Shown: piece by piece, positions 12,363-24,241 of the stretch
Position numbering within the stretch: position 1 is the first letter of the stretch
Layout: every line of letters begins with the position of its first letter
NCBI RefSeq assembly: GCF_043641665.1
Contig: NC_092198.1
Span: 16,025,001-16,089,000 of the forward strand
Length of the DNA: 64,000 nt
DNA from: Enoplosus armatus
Lineage: Eukaryota; Chordata; Actinopteri; Centrarchiformes; Enoplosidae
Direction: 5' to 3'
Position numbers and translations under genes: made by a program
The notes under the pieces: generated by a model
What the model saw: the letters and a program-made list of their open reading frames with translations, nothing else
Told to the model about the DNA's origin: nothing
The model's database searches: none

Positions 12363-13559
12363 CCCTCCTCAGTCTTTCTCTCCCAGCTACCCCTTGATCT
12401 AAAAATAGCCGTTCCACTCTCCTACAAGAGGCAGCAACCATTCTGAACCAATCAACACGCTCTGTCAAAGGCATCGGTACCCACCACCCCTCTATGTGTG
12501 TGTGTGTGTGTGTGCACGCACATGTGTATGTGTGTGTGTGTGCATGTGTGCAACAAGGGGAACTCCTGACTGAAGGTAATAAAACTGCCCCTCCCTTCTG
12601 CACCAGTTAGTAGAAATGGTGGGAAAGCGACTCCTTCTACAAAACAATGGCAGGGAAAAGAATCAGAAAGCATGAGGGAGAGAAGGGGGGAAACAAAAAG
12701 AGGGAGAGAAGGAGTGAGAGTGGAGGAGAGGGAGATCTGGCTGCAGTTGAAACAGGCTTCAAAGGAATATTAATGTGATCCTGTGCAAGAGCTGAAGACA
12801 GGGGAAGAGAAGGGGGAAGAGGGAGGGAGGATGGAGGAAGAAGAGTGAGAAGGGAGGGGAAAAAAGGTGCGCAAGAATTCATGACGCTGCTCCCTGCAAC
12901 CTCCTAAGCTCCGCACCCGCACCTTTCTCCAGGTGAATGTGCAGGTTAGCTTGCATCGCCTGCCCCCAAGCATGGCTGTGCACTGCGTCATCTCCGGTGT
13001 CCGTCCTAAAACACCGCAATGTAGGAGAAACCATGGGCTTACTCATCACGACAGACATCCACTTATCTTTGCTTTCAACCCTCCAACTAGTTCAGAGTCA
13101 AACCTGATCCCTGAGGAGCCACTCTAGTCCTAGGTCATGGCGAAAGTGAGGAGGATGCAATATAGTGACCCCGTCCCAACCCAGAGGGCGCTATTCCCCA
13201 CGGTGCATACAATACACAGCAAGCTAAAGGTTAATGCTTCTGCATGGCTGGACAACCACTAGAAGACAGACAGCTACGGCCAGACAGACAGCTGTCAGAG
13301 CTGAGACTGGTTCATAATCTAGACTACCAGTATATCATCCTGCTATTCTGTGGTCAAACATCTGAAGACAAGTAGAGGCTCATATCATGCTTATGCAATT
13401 CCTATCATCTGATTTTAATATGATGTAGCTGAAATCTCTCGAAAAAGCCAGTAATTGGATCTTAAGTATTCTTGATCGAACTACTGTTTCTAAGGTCAAG
13501 AATGAACACGCTCATAATAATATTAATACCTCAAGGAAGATGTCTGGAACCGTCCTGTT

Positions 13560-14245
13560 TTCTGCTGTTAAAAATGCATGTATAACAATGCAGGCTTACG
13601 TTTCTGCTGTATATTACGCAGCAACCACATGCCATGAATTAAATTAATGTTTTGTCAAACGAGTTGAATTGTGTTTGGGTCACGTCACAAATTGCTTTCT
13701 AAGCCTTAACTGGAGCTATCCATATCTGGGCAACCCATACAACAGGTGGACAAAGCTGCTCTATTAGAACTAGCAATGAAAAGTTAGACTCCAACCTCTC
13801 ACGTCCCACCACTGAGCAAAGGATTTCCTCAAGCATGACCACATTGTTCAGCTGTAGCATTAACTCAGAGATGCCAACATTTCTATAAGGACTAACTCAT
13901 TGAACTAACTCGTCATTTACAGAGCCGTAACAAATTGGAATAGTTTACCTTAATATTATATATTAATCTAATAAAGATAAATCCTCCTTTAAAAAGAATG
14001 TGCAGAGGCATTTACTGGCATGCAGATGACTGAACAGTAGGAGGTGTAACTCTGTGCTAGTATCTAAGTGTATGTACAGTGTTGGTTGGTTTTAATGTAT
14101 TAATGGATACTGTATGTAATTTCATGTATATTAATGCAATTAATGTTCATCATGTAATGTGTATTGTATGACAGGTGTGGACCAAAGGAAGACTAGCTGA
14201 TTACTATGGCAGGTAATGTGAATCCTTTAAACAAACAAATAAACA
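13560..14245 (+). mobile_element. 3' end of a non-LTR retrotransposon (LINE)
   Basis: At 13912-13950 one plus-strand frame reads VIYRAVTNWNSLP and, after a break, another reads SSFKKNVQRHLLACR before a stop (ending near 14030). This resembles the extreme C-terminus of fish LINE ORF2 proteins, in which an aromatic-Arg-Ala...Trp-Asn-Ser-Leu-Pro block is followed by a Lys-rich FK..L tail. The 3' untranslated part ends in GTGTGGACCAAAGGAAGACT ... TATGGCAGGTAATG and an A/C-rich AAACAAACAAATAAAC tail (14229-14244), which matches a 3' end that I recall as common in fish LINEs (GTGGACCCCAGGAAGA...). The copy is 5'-truncated, with frame breaks; the start is approximate. Clade not determined. Confidence 0.6.
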
Positions 14246-15104
14246 GATGTCCGTACACTGTATTCATCCATATGGGCATCTCTGAAATTGTAATAATCTA
14301 ATATCCATTTTCTGGTGCCCATGCCTGTATTGACCCCCATCATCTCATATTTGCCTCCACCTGTGAGTGTGTGTGAGTGCAGAAGCCTGGATGTCCCCAG
14401 GCTACAGCAGTGGGAGGAGAGCAGGAGGCCTGAGCTTCAGAAGCATTACGCAGGGCAACACCGCTCACACATGGGACCTCGACGTGCACGCCCCAACACA
14501 AACACTCATGCACGCTCTTAAAGGGTTAATCACTAAGCCATAGCAGAGCAGGAAAGATCAGGACACAGGGGAGGACATCAAGAGACCACAGAGAAGAGAA
14601 CTGATCAGGGATGAAAAAATGTCAATACAGAGTGAAAATGAATGGAAAAACGCAGAAGGAATTATTGCTTAATGGGAAGAAAAGATATATATTTATATAT
14701 AGCAAAAGTATGTTGAATGTATGTCCATTCAGACAAAAGGAAGAAGGTATGTGTGACACAATTTTATGTTAATTTCCAAGCACAAATTGTGTTGTTGCAT
14801 CAGAATGACATTCATCCACTTCATTTGTTCCAGTAATTAAAGTAATTAGCCTACAGGTAGCTATGTTAGGTAGCTCTTTCTGTGATACAGGTAACTCGAT
14901 TGGACAGGATGCTGTCAATAACCTTCTTGACATCAGGACCTTCCATCACAGTTAATGTCGAAGTACCTCTACTGCAATCTACTACACCTGTTTCACTCGT
15001 ACCACCATGAGACTTCAAACTTTCAGAAGTAGTAGAGAGCAAAAGTTGTAACATTTTGGGATCGAGGAGTGAAGGGGGGGGTGTGTCTCCTTTTTTTCAT
15101 TTCA

Positions 15105-15347
15105 TTACTTTATGTACTGCTTTATGTACTGCTGGGTAGCTTAACCTATGATAATATATCGTAACCTATTAGTTGAGGTATATTTTGTATTAATAATCTA
15201 AATCTGCAAAGTAACTCAAGCTGTGTGATAAATGCAGTGGAGTAGAAGTATAAAGTAGCATAAAATGGAAATACGTAAGTAAAGTACCTCAAAATTGTAC
15301 TTAAGTACAGTACTTGAGTAAATGTACTTAGTTACATTCCACCACTG
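15105..15347 (-). mobile_element. hAT-like MITE, minus orientation
   Basis: On the minus strand the block begins CAGTGGTGGAATGTAAC and continues TAAGTACATTTACTCAAGTA. I recognise this as the terminus of a very common fish repeat with a hAT-type CAGTGG end. The TACTT/AAGTA words make it internally palindromic. It runs leftward through ACTTCTACTCCACTGCATT for about 240 bases and has no coding frame. The left boundary is a guess. Confidence 0.6.
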
Positions 15348-15728
15348 GAGCTGGGACACAGCTACAGTATGTCTAACAAGTAGGACAGATGCTGTCTGTC
15401 TGTCTAGTACAACAGTAACAGTCTATCTGTGAAACTGATCAAAGGTCAGCAAGCAGACTAGGTTTGGCCTGTCTGTGATAAAGGTAAAGTTAGCACACAG
15501 GCTAGTTGTCTTCCTCTCCTACAGATATGCTAGGTTAGCCAGTAGGCTAGGTGTCCATCTGTAATACAGTAGTTTAGATAGCTAGCATGGCTATATATGT
15601 TAGCCACTTGCAGAGGGGATTCATAAACTGCTACTATGTTCCACTCAATCATTTCCAGGACATAAAGCAGTCAGCCCTCATTATCTCCCTGGGATCCCAC
15701 ACTAATGGGGTTTTCCCTTATAGCAGGT

Positions 15729-15731
<3 letters not shown>

Positions 15732-15789
<58 letters not shown>

Positions 15790-15875
15790 CAGATTTACAC
15801 ACAAATATAGACAAATTTCACACAACAAACATAGACAGTCTCATACACTTATTTCAGGTACATGAACACACCTAT

Positions 15876-15913
<38 letters not shown>
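15732..15913. repeat. Two (CA)n microsatellites
   Basis: CA arrays at 15732-15787 (28 units) and 15877-15913 (about 18 units) are separated by about 90 bases of CA-poor sequence. The frames through them are repeat artefacts. Confidence 0.95.
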
Positions 15914-15917
<4 letters not shown>

Positions 15918-16928
15918 GGACACCTTGCCATGGATCAGCAATTTTACACATCTTGCACTACAAATCACAGAGCAAGACAGAGCGCCTAGAGTTGCTTGTG
16001 CCAAAGTCTGCTTCCAGTCCAATTATGACAGTGCTTATCTATCATTATGGCACTGTACCCTGCCGCTCCTCAAAGAAAAATACAGAAATCTGGCTGTCTT
16101 GGGTGTTTTGGATATTATGTGAAGTTCCAGGCAAGAAATGAACGTCCATTTCTCTAAAACTGTCAACTATGCATGCTTCAACATGCTTTGCCAGTTAAAA
16201 TGTAGATCATCCTGTCTAAAGTGCTCAATTCATTTTGTCCAAAAAAGAAAGGATGAATACATCTATACATGTGCAGAAAAATCTGCAAATCCGCCAGTGG
16301 AGGGATGGCTGAGCATCGCCTTCATCGTCTGAGCAGCCCTCTTGGCATCTCCATTGTTTCCTGTTCTTTATCCGCTAACAGCAGTGCCAATGGCCCTCCA
16401 GCCCTGGAGAAGCTACTATGGAGGTCAAACACTGGATTGGGCTGACATCTGCTGGTGGGAGGGACAACACCTCTGCACACCAATAAGCCTCAACTGAAGT
16501 GATATCACTGCCTCCTGTCTCCTATTTTACTGGCTTGTTCTGTGTCAAATGGAAACACTGGGCCCCAGGCCTCGGATTAAATGGGCTTAATGATGAATAG
16601 AGGTATGGACCCGCCTCCAGATTGTAATGGGGTGGGGTAGACATCTGACTAGGGGGCTTTCAGTACTACAACCCCCTCCTAGCCAGAAGAGGAGAGGAGA
16701 GGAGCAGTGGTGCACAAATACCAGCATCTTCATTCCATGGCAGGGTAAATTTCCAAATTAATAAAGGCTTCACGGTGCTGGGTAAAATATAGTAACAGCA
16801 ATAACAGCAGATAACCTAATCTAATATAAGCCCACTGTATCTTAGCAACCTTGTTAATTCTGAGAGGAGCAGTGGGGTAAGCAGCAGAAGCACAGCATCC
16901 ATCATCAAAGACACACCCAGCAGCAACA

Positions 16929-16935
<7 letters not shown>

Positions 16936-16973
<38 letters not shown>
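16936..16973. repeat. (CA)19 microsatellite
   Basis: Uninterrupted CA array preceded by a CACATACA variant. Confidence 0.95.
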
Positions 16974-16976
<3 letters not shown>

Positions 16977-17703
16977 TTACTCACAAACTCTCAAACCCAC
17001 GACACCACGCACATGCACATGCTATCTTACCATTAGCCACTATCTCAATCACACTGTGATGCAGATGAATGCATACACATGTGCAGGGCTACACACTCAG
17101 GCACATACACACAGATCCTCAGGCTTACTGTAAGCAGCCGGGAGAATGGAGGGGGTGTGGAGCGGAACAATGGGATCCTAATCGTCGGGCTGCATTTCAA
17201 AGCCTCTCCCCTCTACAACACTGTTTCTAGATAAGATTTGAAACTGCTATTTATATCCGCGGGGAAAGGAGCCAACCAGCAGCTTGATTTTAATTTATTT
17301 GAAGTCAGATCTAAATTGGGGTAGAGTTACATAATGCAAGGAGTGCGACACTCCACCTGCTACTGCCGAGCCAGCCATTGAAGAACACTACGAAGGGAAA
17401 CAGCCCAAAAAAATGCACTGGGCCCACGCTAATACTGCGGCTAATAATTACTCTATCGGCTTAATAACCATCGCTTACTACACCCAAGGACCTCGGCTCA
17501 TCCGTGTGGGTACAGCAGTAGGCCGATCTGCATCTCAAATCCAAACCTACTCCAGCGTAGCCAGGCCAAAATCCGGCAACCATGCTGAGCCAAGGACAAA
17601 ACAACACAGCACAACATGGCCCAGTCCCCCCCCCACGCACCAGATGTGCAGAGAAAAAAAGACAGAGAGGGAGAGACAGCTCTGTTCTTCACAGCTGTGT
17701 CCC

Positions 17704-17842
17704 AGGCAGGCAGGCAGGCAGGCAGGGCCCATCCCTGGCCCCGGCTCCCCCAACTCTCCCCCTCCCTGGTTCTCCCTGGAGAGGAGAGCCAGCTCCATCC
17801 CAGGCTGAGTAAAGAAGGAGGAGGAGGAGGAGGAGGAGGAGA
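17704..17842. repeat. (AGGC)n and (GGA)n repeats
   Basis: A tetranucleotide AGGC array (17704-17727) is followed 90 bases later by a GGA array (about 17816-17841). Both strongly bias the codons of overlapping frames and explain their apparent length. Confidence 0.9.
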
Positions 17843-18580
17843 GGTGGTAGGATGGACATGAGGAGTTGAGGGCTGGCGAGCTGGAGCCTAACCCTGACAG
17901 GATTAAGACAGCAATTCACACTGGATGAGAGGAGGGGGAACAGAGAGAGGAGAGAGGGGAGCAGCGGTGGGAATACTTCGAAAGCAAAGAGTGAGGGCAG
18001 AGAAAGAGAGCAGGGTAGGAAAGAGAGTACTATGGTGAAATGGGAAGAAGAGGAAAATGACATGTGGGGGGCGGCTGCGAGAGGAGAGATGCAGGGAATA
18101 AATGAAATACATGCGGTGGGGGGGGCAACCTTGCGGGACAGAGAGAGTTCAGCTGAGTGCTGAGTGCTTCATTGTCATACATATATATTTTCACCATCTA
18201 GGCGCTTTGCTGTTCACAGTGCAGATACCAGTTGGAGGGGAGTTCAGGATTTTAAAGCAAAGATTAAGATCATAGACAAAAGAAAAATATAAGACAGAAA
18301 CATTAAGACCCCATTTGCACCTGACATTAACATGCGATGTGTGTCTTGATATGTTATCTGGATAATAGCATCTGATCACGGGCCTTTGCATTCATACCTA
18401 CCTAGTATTAATAAGTATTATTGTTATCTCAATTCAGAAAATGCCATTCACTGGTCCCTGCTTCACAGAGAGCAATGCTATCTTTTTCAGGACACCTTCA
18501 CACCTGGACACTGCCCAGTACAACCATCATACTTTCCACACCCAGATTTGCTACTCTTCTCTGGTTTATATCATTGTTAA

Positions 18581-18735
18581 TTGAACATCTTCGGGTTTTG
18601 GCCTGTTGGTTGGACAAGAGAAGCAATCTAAGACATCACCTTGGGCTGTAGGAACTAGTTTTGACATTTTATAGATTGATGATTCATTGATTTTCATCTA
18701 CTTTATAGATGAACTCAATTATTAAATGCAGTCCC
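18581..18735 (+). mobile_element. Dispersed repeat family, copy A
   Basis: The core TGTTGGTTGGACAAGAGAAG ... AGACATCACCTTGGGCTGTA ... TTTTGACATTTTATAGATTG recurs at 22605-22769 and, inverted, at 51630-51762. I recall the same words from an abundant fish repeat whose end reads TGCAGCCCT. No coding frame is present. The class is unknown to me, probably a non-autonomous DNA transposon. Confidence 0.6.
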
Positions 18736-21439
18736 ATATGTGCCGTAAGTCATAGAAAGAGGAGTTCACCCCAGCTCCAGAGGCCTGCTCCTACTGTCAT
18801 CTTCCACTGGAATAAATAAAACGAGAGGCTGAATACAACAGCATACTTAGTCAGGAAACAATAATACACACCACCATCACACATCACAAAACACACCTAT
18901 GCACAACCAACAGCAATCACCGACGATCAAAGCAGAAAATCTTGTTTTCACCTGCTCTAGATATGAAGTAAACTTCTCTTCCACGATGCAATGCATGTCC
19001 AGAAACTATCCACCGTCTGCATGATCTACCCCAGTCAGCCCACTCTCAGCCACTTCTCACACTCTGCATAGCACTCACCTGAACCTCTCTTTATCATCCA
19101 AATATCAGAGAAAAGCCCAAGACTGCAGCACCCAACAGCCTGCAGCTCTCCACAAAGGCCTCTCGTATTGATGTTTTATTAACACGGCCATAAATATTGA
19201 AAAGACACTTACTAATGAAGCCACAGAGAAAAGTTCCAGAGACAATTTACAGCGTCAGGGAATACAGGGACCTTGAATATGGCACCCTACGCCTGCTCTT
19301 TCTACTTTCTTTCTCCTTCATCTCATTTCCCACGCCATGACCGGAATGCCCCTGCAGCTTCATCATCATCCCCCACCCATACACACATATTTCCCCCTCA
19401 ACAGCCCCCATCTTCTTCCCCTTCTCTGTTTTTCTTGTTCAGTGAAATCAATGGATTGGAGGGGCTTGACAATCCACCACACCCCTTGCAAATATTAATC
19501 ATAAATCACAGGCTCTGAGTATAATGAGGCTTGTTCCTAATGACAACAGGCGTGATGAATGTGTCTGTGGCTCGGTGTGGCATTATCATATAGCCAGGCA
19601 GGAGCGTGCATGTGTGTGTATGTAGTATGTGAAGGGTGGGCAGGTGTGGGGCTGTGGGTGGATGAGGTACCGCAGCTTTTTTTCCCCCCATGTAGCATGA
19701 CATTTCGATGGCAGAGGGCCCACGGCAAGCCAGCACTCCGTGGCATTTCCAACAGCTGTTTACACACACATACACACAAACTAAACGCGCACTGTGTGTT
19801 TTCTAAACACACGAGTGCATGTATACGCAGTGCATGAGTGCAGCCATTCATCTGGTGCAGTTTACTATAAATAGAAGTAGATGCAATTTGAAGTAGAAGT
19901 AAGTATGCTGAAGTATCTGACAGTGCGAGACAGAAACAAACGTAGAAGTAGCATTTGACTAATAGTGCACATTATAGTTAAACAAGCACTTGGTGGTGAA
20001 ACTGAGAAAGAGAACTGTTTATAAAGGGCAGTTCATAGGTTATGATGATGCTACAGTGACTTTCACCACGTGGTTAACACATAAAGGATAGATACAGGAT
20101 ATACAGGTTAGACTAAAGAACCAGTTCACACACATTACAAAAAAGATATTTTCTTGCTGACCTCAAATGGTAATGGTACTTGTCATGCGGACAGTTTTGG
20201 TTTTATTTGTCCAGGTCTGAAATATGTATCTGTGATTTCTGTGACCACTCTTATACAATCAGGATGAATGAAATTTGGCTTGTGATTCTCAACGTATTAA
20301 AGTATTAAATTGCTTTTAAACATTCAACAACCTCTCTTTCCAGAAAAATCTGGATTGGGGTTCGATAGCATTTATCAACCTTTTATTAGCTGAGAAGCCA
20401 GAAAAACTTGGCGGTAGCTTCAACCTGAAACTGACATGAGCAGCAGAAGAATGTTTTAAATGTATCTGACACATTGATCCAACAGATGTAGCCTTTTCAT
20501 GAGCCACTTTCTCCAAATAATGGAGATCACAGTGCTATATAACTATTAAGTAGAGAAGCTTAAAATATTGATGTGACGTGCATAAAAGTTTAACCGAGAG
20601 ACTATCCTGTATTTAACATGACGAAATAATGTCTACTGGTCATGGAGGGATGTTATAGAGTGATATGTCTTTACACTCAAAAACACTCTTTGGCTGAGTT
20701 CAGACACCAGCATGCAGATAGCACACAATCTACAATAACAGCCAAATTTCATTTTAGCTGTTATGAAATTAACGTTAATTAGCTATAGCCGAATAACCTA
20801 AATGTTTTGGCCATTGCTCTTTACTAACAAAAAGGACCAGAAGAGATAAGAGGTTCGAGAAGAGATTTTTTTTTCGTGTCGGAGCTTATTGAATTCGAGA
20901 ACTTTTTAACCGGGAACCACATCCTAAATGAAACGCAAAAAGTCGGAAAAGTGTCCCGTTGTGGAGGGAGAAATCTCCAAGACACATGTCTCTAAATCTG
21001 GACAAATGAAACCAAAACTGTCTGCGAGGCCAGATACCTCGAGAGGTAAGTGAGGAAATATGTTTTTGTGTAATTCGTGTGAACTGTCCCTTTAGTTTTG
21101 ACTGGTTTCTGCAGCTCAGAAAACAACATATGTTAAAGGCAACAAGGATAATATCACAACAGGCTGACAGAAATACAAATAAATAAATGAATTCACACCT
21201 AACTGGCATATTCTTTGCTTTTCTTCCAACTCAGCTCCTTCTGTGTGTGTTATCTATGGCTGCTCCATTAGTGAGCCAGGTACCATTCTCTTGTTAGAAG
21301 CCAAAAATGAGCTCGAGAGCAGCTCTATTGATTTCAATAGAAATGTGCTTACACTGGCATCAATGTAGCTGCACATTTCTGATACCTCCCGTTAGAAGCT
21401 TCCCTCCTCTCCCCTTCTGCCTCCACATCCCTTCGTCTC

Positions 21440-21472
21440 TCCTCCTCCTCCTCCTCCTCCTCCTCCTCCTCC
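21440..21472. repeat. (CTC)11 trinucleotide repeat
   Basis: Pure CTC array on the plus strand (GGA on the minus strand) within a pyrimidine-rich stretch at 21398-21475. Confidence 0.95.
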
Positions 21473-22604
21473 ACCCTCACAAGCTGCTGATGCAGGGAAA
21501 CCCAGGGCTGCACCAGTACAACCACGACTTAGTTGCACAATCCAGTTTGCATCCTTGGACAAGCTGGAAGAATCTGCATGGAAAACACTCCGCTCATTCA
21601 TTTCACTTTGCTCAATATGACTAAAGACAGAAGGGTTGGAAAGCGGATGGGCTCTGAAATGGATACCTATTGGCTAACATTAACATTAGGGCTCTTTATC
21701 TGTTGGCTTTTAGGAGTTGTAGTGAAACGTATGTGCCGAGGCCTAATTAGATCAGGTATTGATTGGTCTTCATAGAGGAAGCTTAACGTTCTCCCTGCTT
21801 CTCTGTGATCTCTCACTCAAGGGAAGGCAGAGAGGGAAGAACAGAGGCAGAGGGAGAGACATACAGAGATCAAGGGTTATGGTGTGACTGCAGTCAGTCT
21901 TACAGGTCAAGGTTAGGCCGGCAGATCATTCAGAATCAATGGCAGGTTTCTGATCAAAGTTAAGGGTCACACTCATGCTGACCAGGGGAATCGTTGTGAT
22001 GGGCAAGGCAAATGCACATCCACCTCCCTGACCCTGATTGGGTCAAACACATCTCAAGAGGTGCAGCTGTCAAGCCGATTTCTGGAGCAGGAGACACGAC
22101 CATATTCTAAGTGACACATTGTTCACTAAGTGGAAAGTTAATCTAAACTGCATCTCCACAGGGTTCCCAAGATGGCAGCTTCATCATCGTCTGGTCCACC
22201 GGCTGCCCTCCTCATGACCAGCCCCCTGCCCACAAATCCCATTTCATGCCAGCCACGCTTCGGAAAAGGCAAGACAAAAGCCCGATCAGCACAGCTGCGG
22301 CTTTAGCATATTGTGGCGACAATCATCGTGAAATCAGTGGAACAAAGCAAAGCGGAACTCTGCAGCACCCTAAAACTATGCAGCGGCACACCAGACAGCA
22401 TTAAGCTATGGGTATGTCCGGCTGTGGCTTTTTAGAGGAGAAGGAACTTCCTGCTACCGCTTGCTGAAGGTCAGCAGTGTCCCTTTGCGGAAACTGGGAC
22501 AATCAAAAGTTTTATCATCTGCCAAAATCTGCGAGGGTCCCGACTGTATGCGATGACTATGTAGACACCTGATGCAGTACTTGTAAATTCATTTATTTGT
22601 GTTA

Positions 22605-22769
22605 TAGACTGTTGGTTGAACAAAACCAGCAATCTGAAGAAGTCTACTTGGGCTCTGGAAAATTGTGATGGACATTTTCTTTATTATGTGGCATTTTAAA
22701 GACCAAATGATTAATCAATTAACTTTAGAAATAATCAACTGAATGATGACAATAATCATTGCAGCCCTA
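22605..22769 (+). mobile_element. Dispersed repeat family, copy B
   Basis: Contains CTGTTGGTTGAACAAAACCA, TCTACTTGGGCTCTGGAAAA, GACCAAATGATTAATCAATT and ends ATCATTGCAGCCCT, making it the most complete of three copies in the window. Just beyond it, TAGGGCTGCCACAAC (about 22825) is an inverted version of the terminal GCAGCCCTA, so a second partial copy may abut it. Confidence 0.65.
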
Positions 22770-23078
22770 CATCCCTTTGTCCATTACACCCAATATATCC
22801 AGCATAACCTCAAAGATGCAGTGTAGGGCTGCCACAACAACAAAAAAGTATTGTTATGTTAAAGCAGTAATATTTTCTGAAGTGCATACTCACGGAGGAA
22901 ATGAACCCCTATGGATTAAAGTTACAATCAACATGTTCCTCGCGCTGCTGACGCTTGTTGATGTGTTTGTTAATGTGTGAGTGGGTGGGTGGTAATACAT
23001 GTGTGTTTGTGTGTGCATTTGTGTGTGCGCGAACCATTCGACTTCCCTTATTTCCCAGGATGCAGAGTTCTACATGCC

Positions 23079-23253
23079 CACACACACACACACATACACA
23101 CACACACACACACACACGCACACACACAGGGAGTGCCCCGGGCCCGGCTGTACTAATGAAGCAGCCTGTAAGCAGCTACCTTCATTACATTCAATCCTCT
23201 GGACAGTGTCAGCAATTACATTGTAGCTTCCCACTGTCAGAGCTCACACATGT

Positions 23254-23322
<69 letters not shown>
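23079..23322. repeat. Two (CA)n microsatellites
   Basis: CA arrays at about 23079-23128 (one TA and one CG variant) and 23256-23322 (about 33 units). The 294-codon frame from 22955 that crosses both is rejected as a gene because its length comes from Thr-His repeats. Confidence 0.95.
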
Positions 23323-23324
<2 letters not shown>

Positions 23325-24206
23325 CAGTTGGAAGCGTGTCCTTCTTCTCAAGGCTAATGCTAGCTGAGGTTGATGCAGGGAGGAGTTCCTGCTCCTCTTC
23401 TTCACCTTCTTTGGTGGTGGGTGTTTGGCTCAGGCTCGGCTGTTTAAAACTCCTCAATACATCTAACTCAGGCCCACCATCACATCAGTGCAGCCCCTGT
23501 GACGTCTCTCTCTCTCTCTCCCAGCCTCTCTGTATGTTGGAGAGCAGAAGGAAGCCTGGAGGCGAGGGGGAAGGCTGCCTAATAGAGTGCTCCACTTGCC
23601 ATATTTCACACATCTCATCACTTATCCCACTGAGACACACATACATGTACATGTCAGTACGGGGGAAACCAAGAGGGAAGCCCCTGGAGGAGTCAGAGCA
23701 TTCAGGGAGTTTTTTCAGGGATTGGTTTGACTGTGATGCTGTTGAAACCTGGGACCAGTTGTTAGAAATTTGCATGGACAGAAATGTCTCACCACTGATG
23801 ACAAAAATATACAAACCGTATGTGATGATATGTGAATAAATAAATAAATGACTCAATCATTTTGTTAAAATCAATCGTTTAAGTGCTGGTGGCAAACTCG
23901 GACGTCTGGGCTTTCAGCGCACTTCATGTGGAATTTCCAAGTGGGTCACTTGCACTGAGACTTATTTCTCTCCATAAATCTGCTGTCACAATAACAGAAG
24001 ACAGAATACAAAAGAACAGGTGGGGCAATGAAGCGGAACAGAGGAAATTGAGTGAGAAACTCCCTGACTCACTCTTTCAAATGTACACAGTCATGTGCCA
24101 CGATTGAGAAACCACCAGTCATGCCTGTTGTAAGACCATAAATGATGCAAAAGGGCAACATAGCTGTCGAGCCATGCCACGTCATGTCAATCAAACCGGC
24201 TCTTGC

Positions 24207-24207
<1 letters not shown>

Positions 24208-24241
<34 letters not shown>
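24208..24241. repeat. (GT)17 microsatellite
   Basis: Uninterrupted GT array preceded by GCGC; a second short GT run lies at 24261-24271. Confidence 0.95.

Noticed and set aside
17413..17808. 131-codon frame suspected to be a mitochondrial DNA insertion or exon
   Set aside because: No match to any mitochondrial protein that I recognise, and its second half is AGGC and GGA repeat.
22955..23839. 294-codon plus-strand frame, the longest in the window
   Set aside because: It crosses two CA arrays as Thr-His repeats. The remaining parts have no recognisable motif and it lies inside gphn intron 1.
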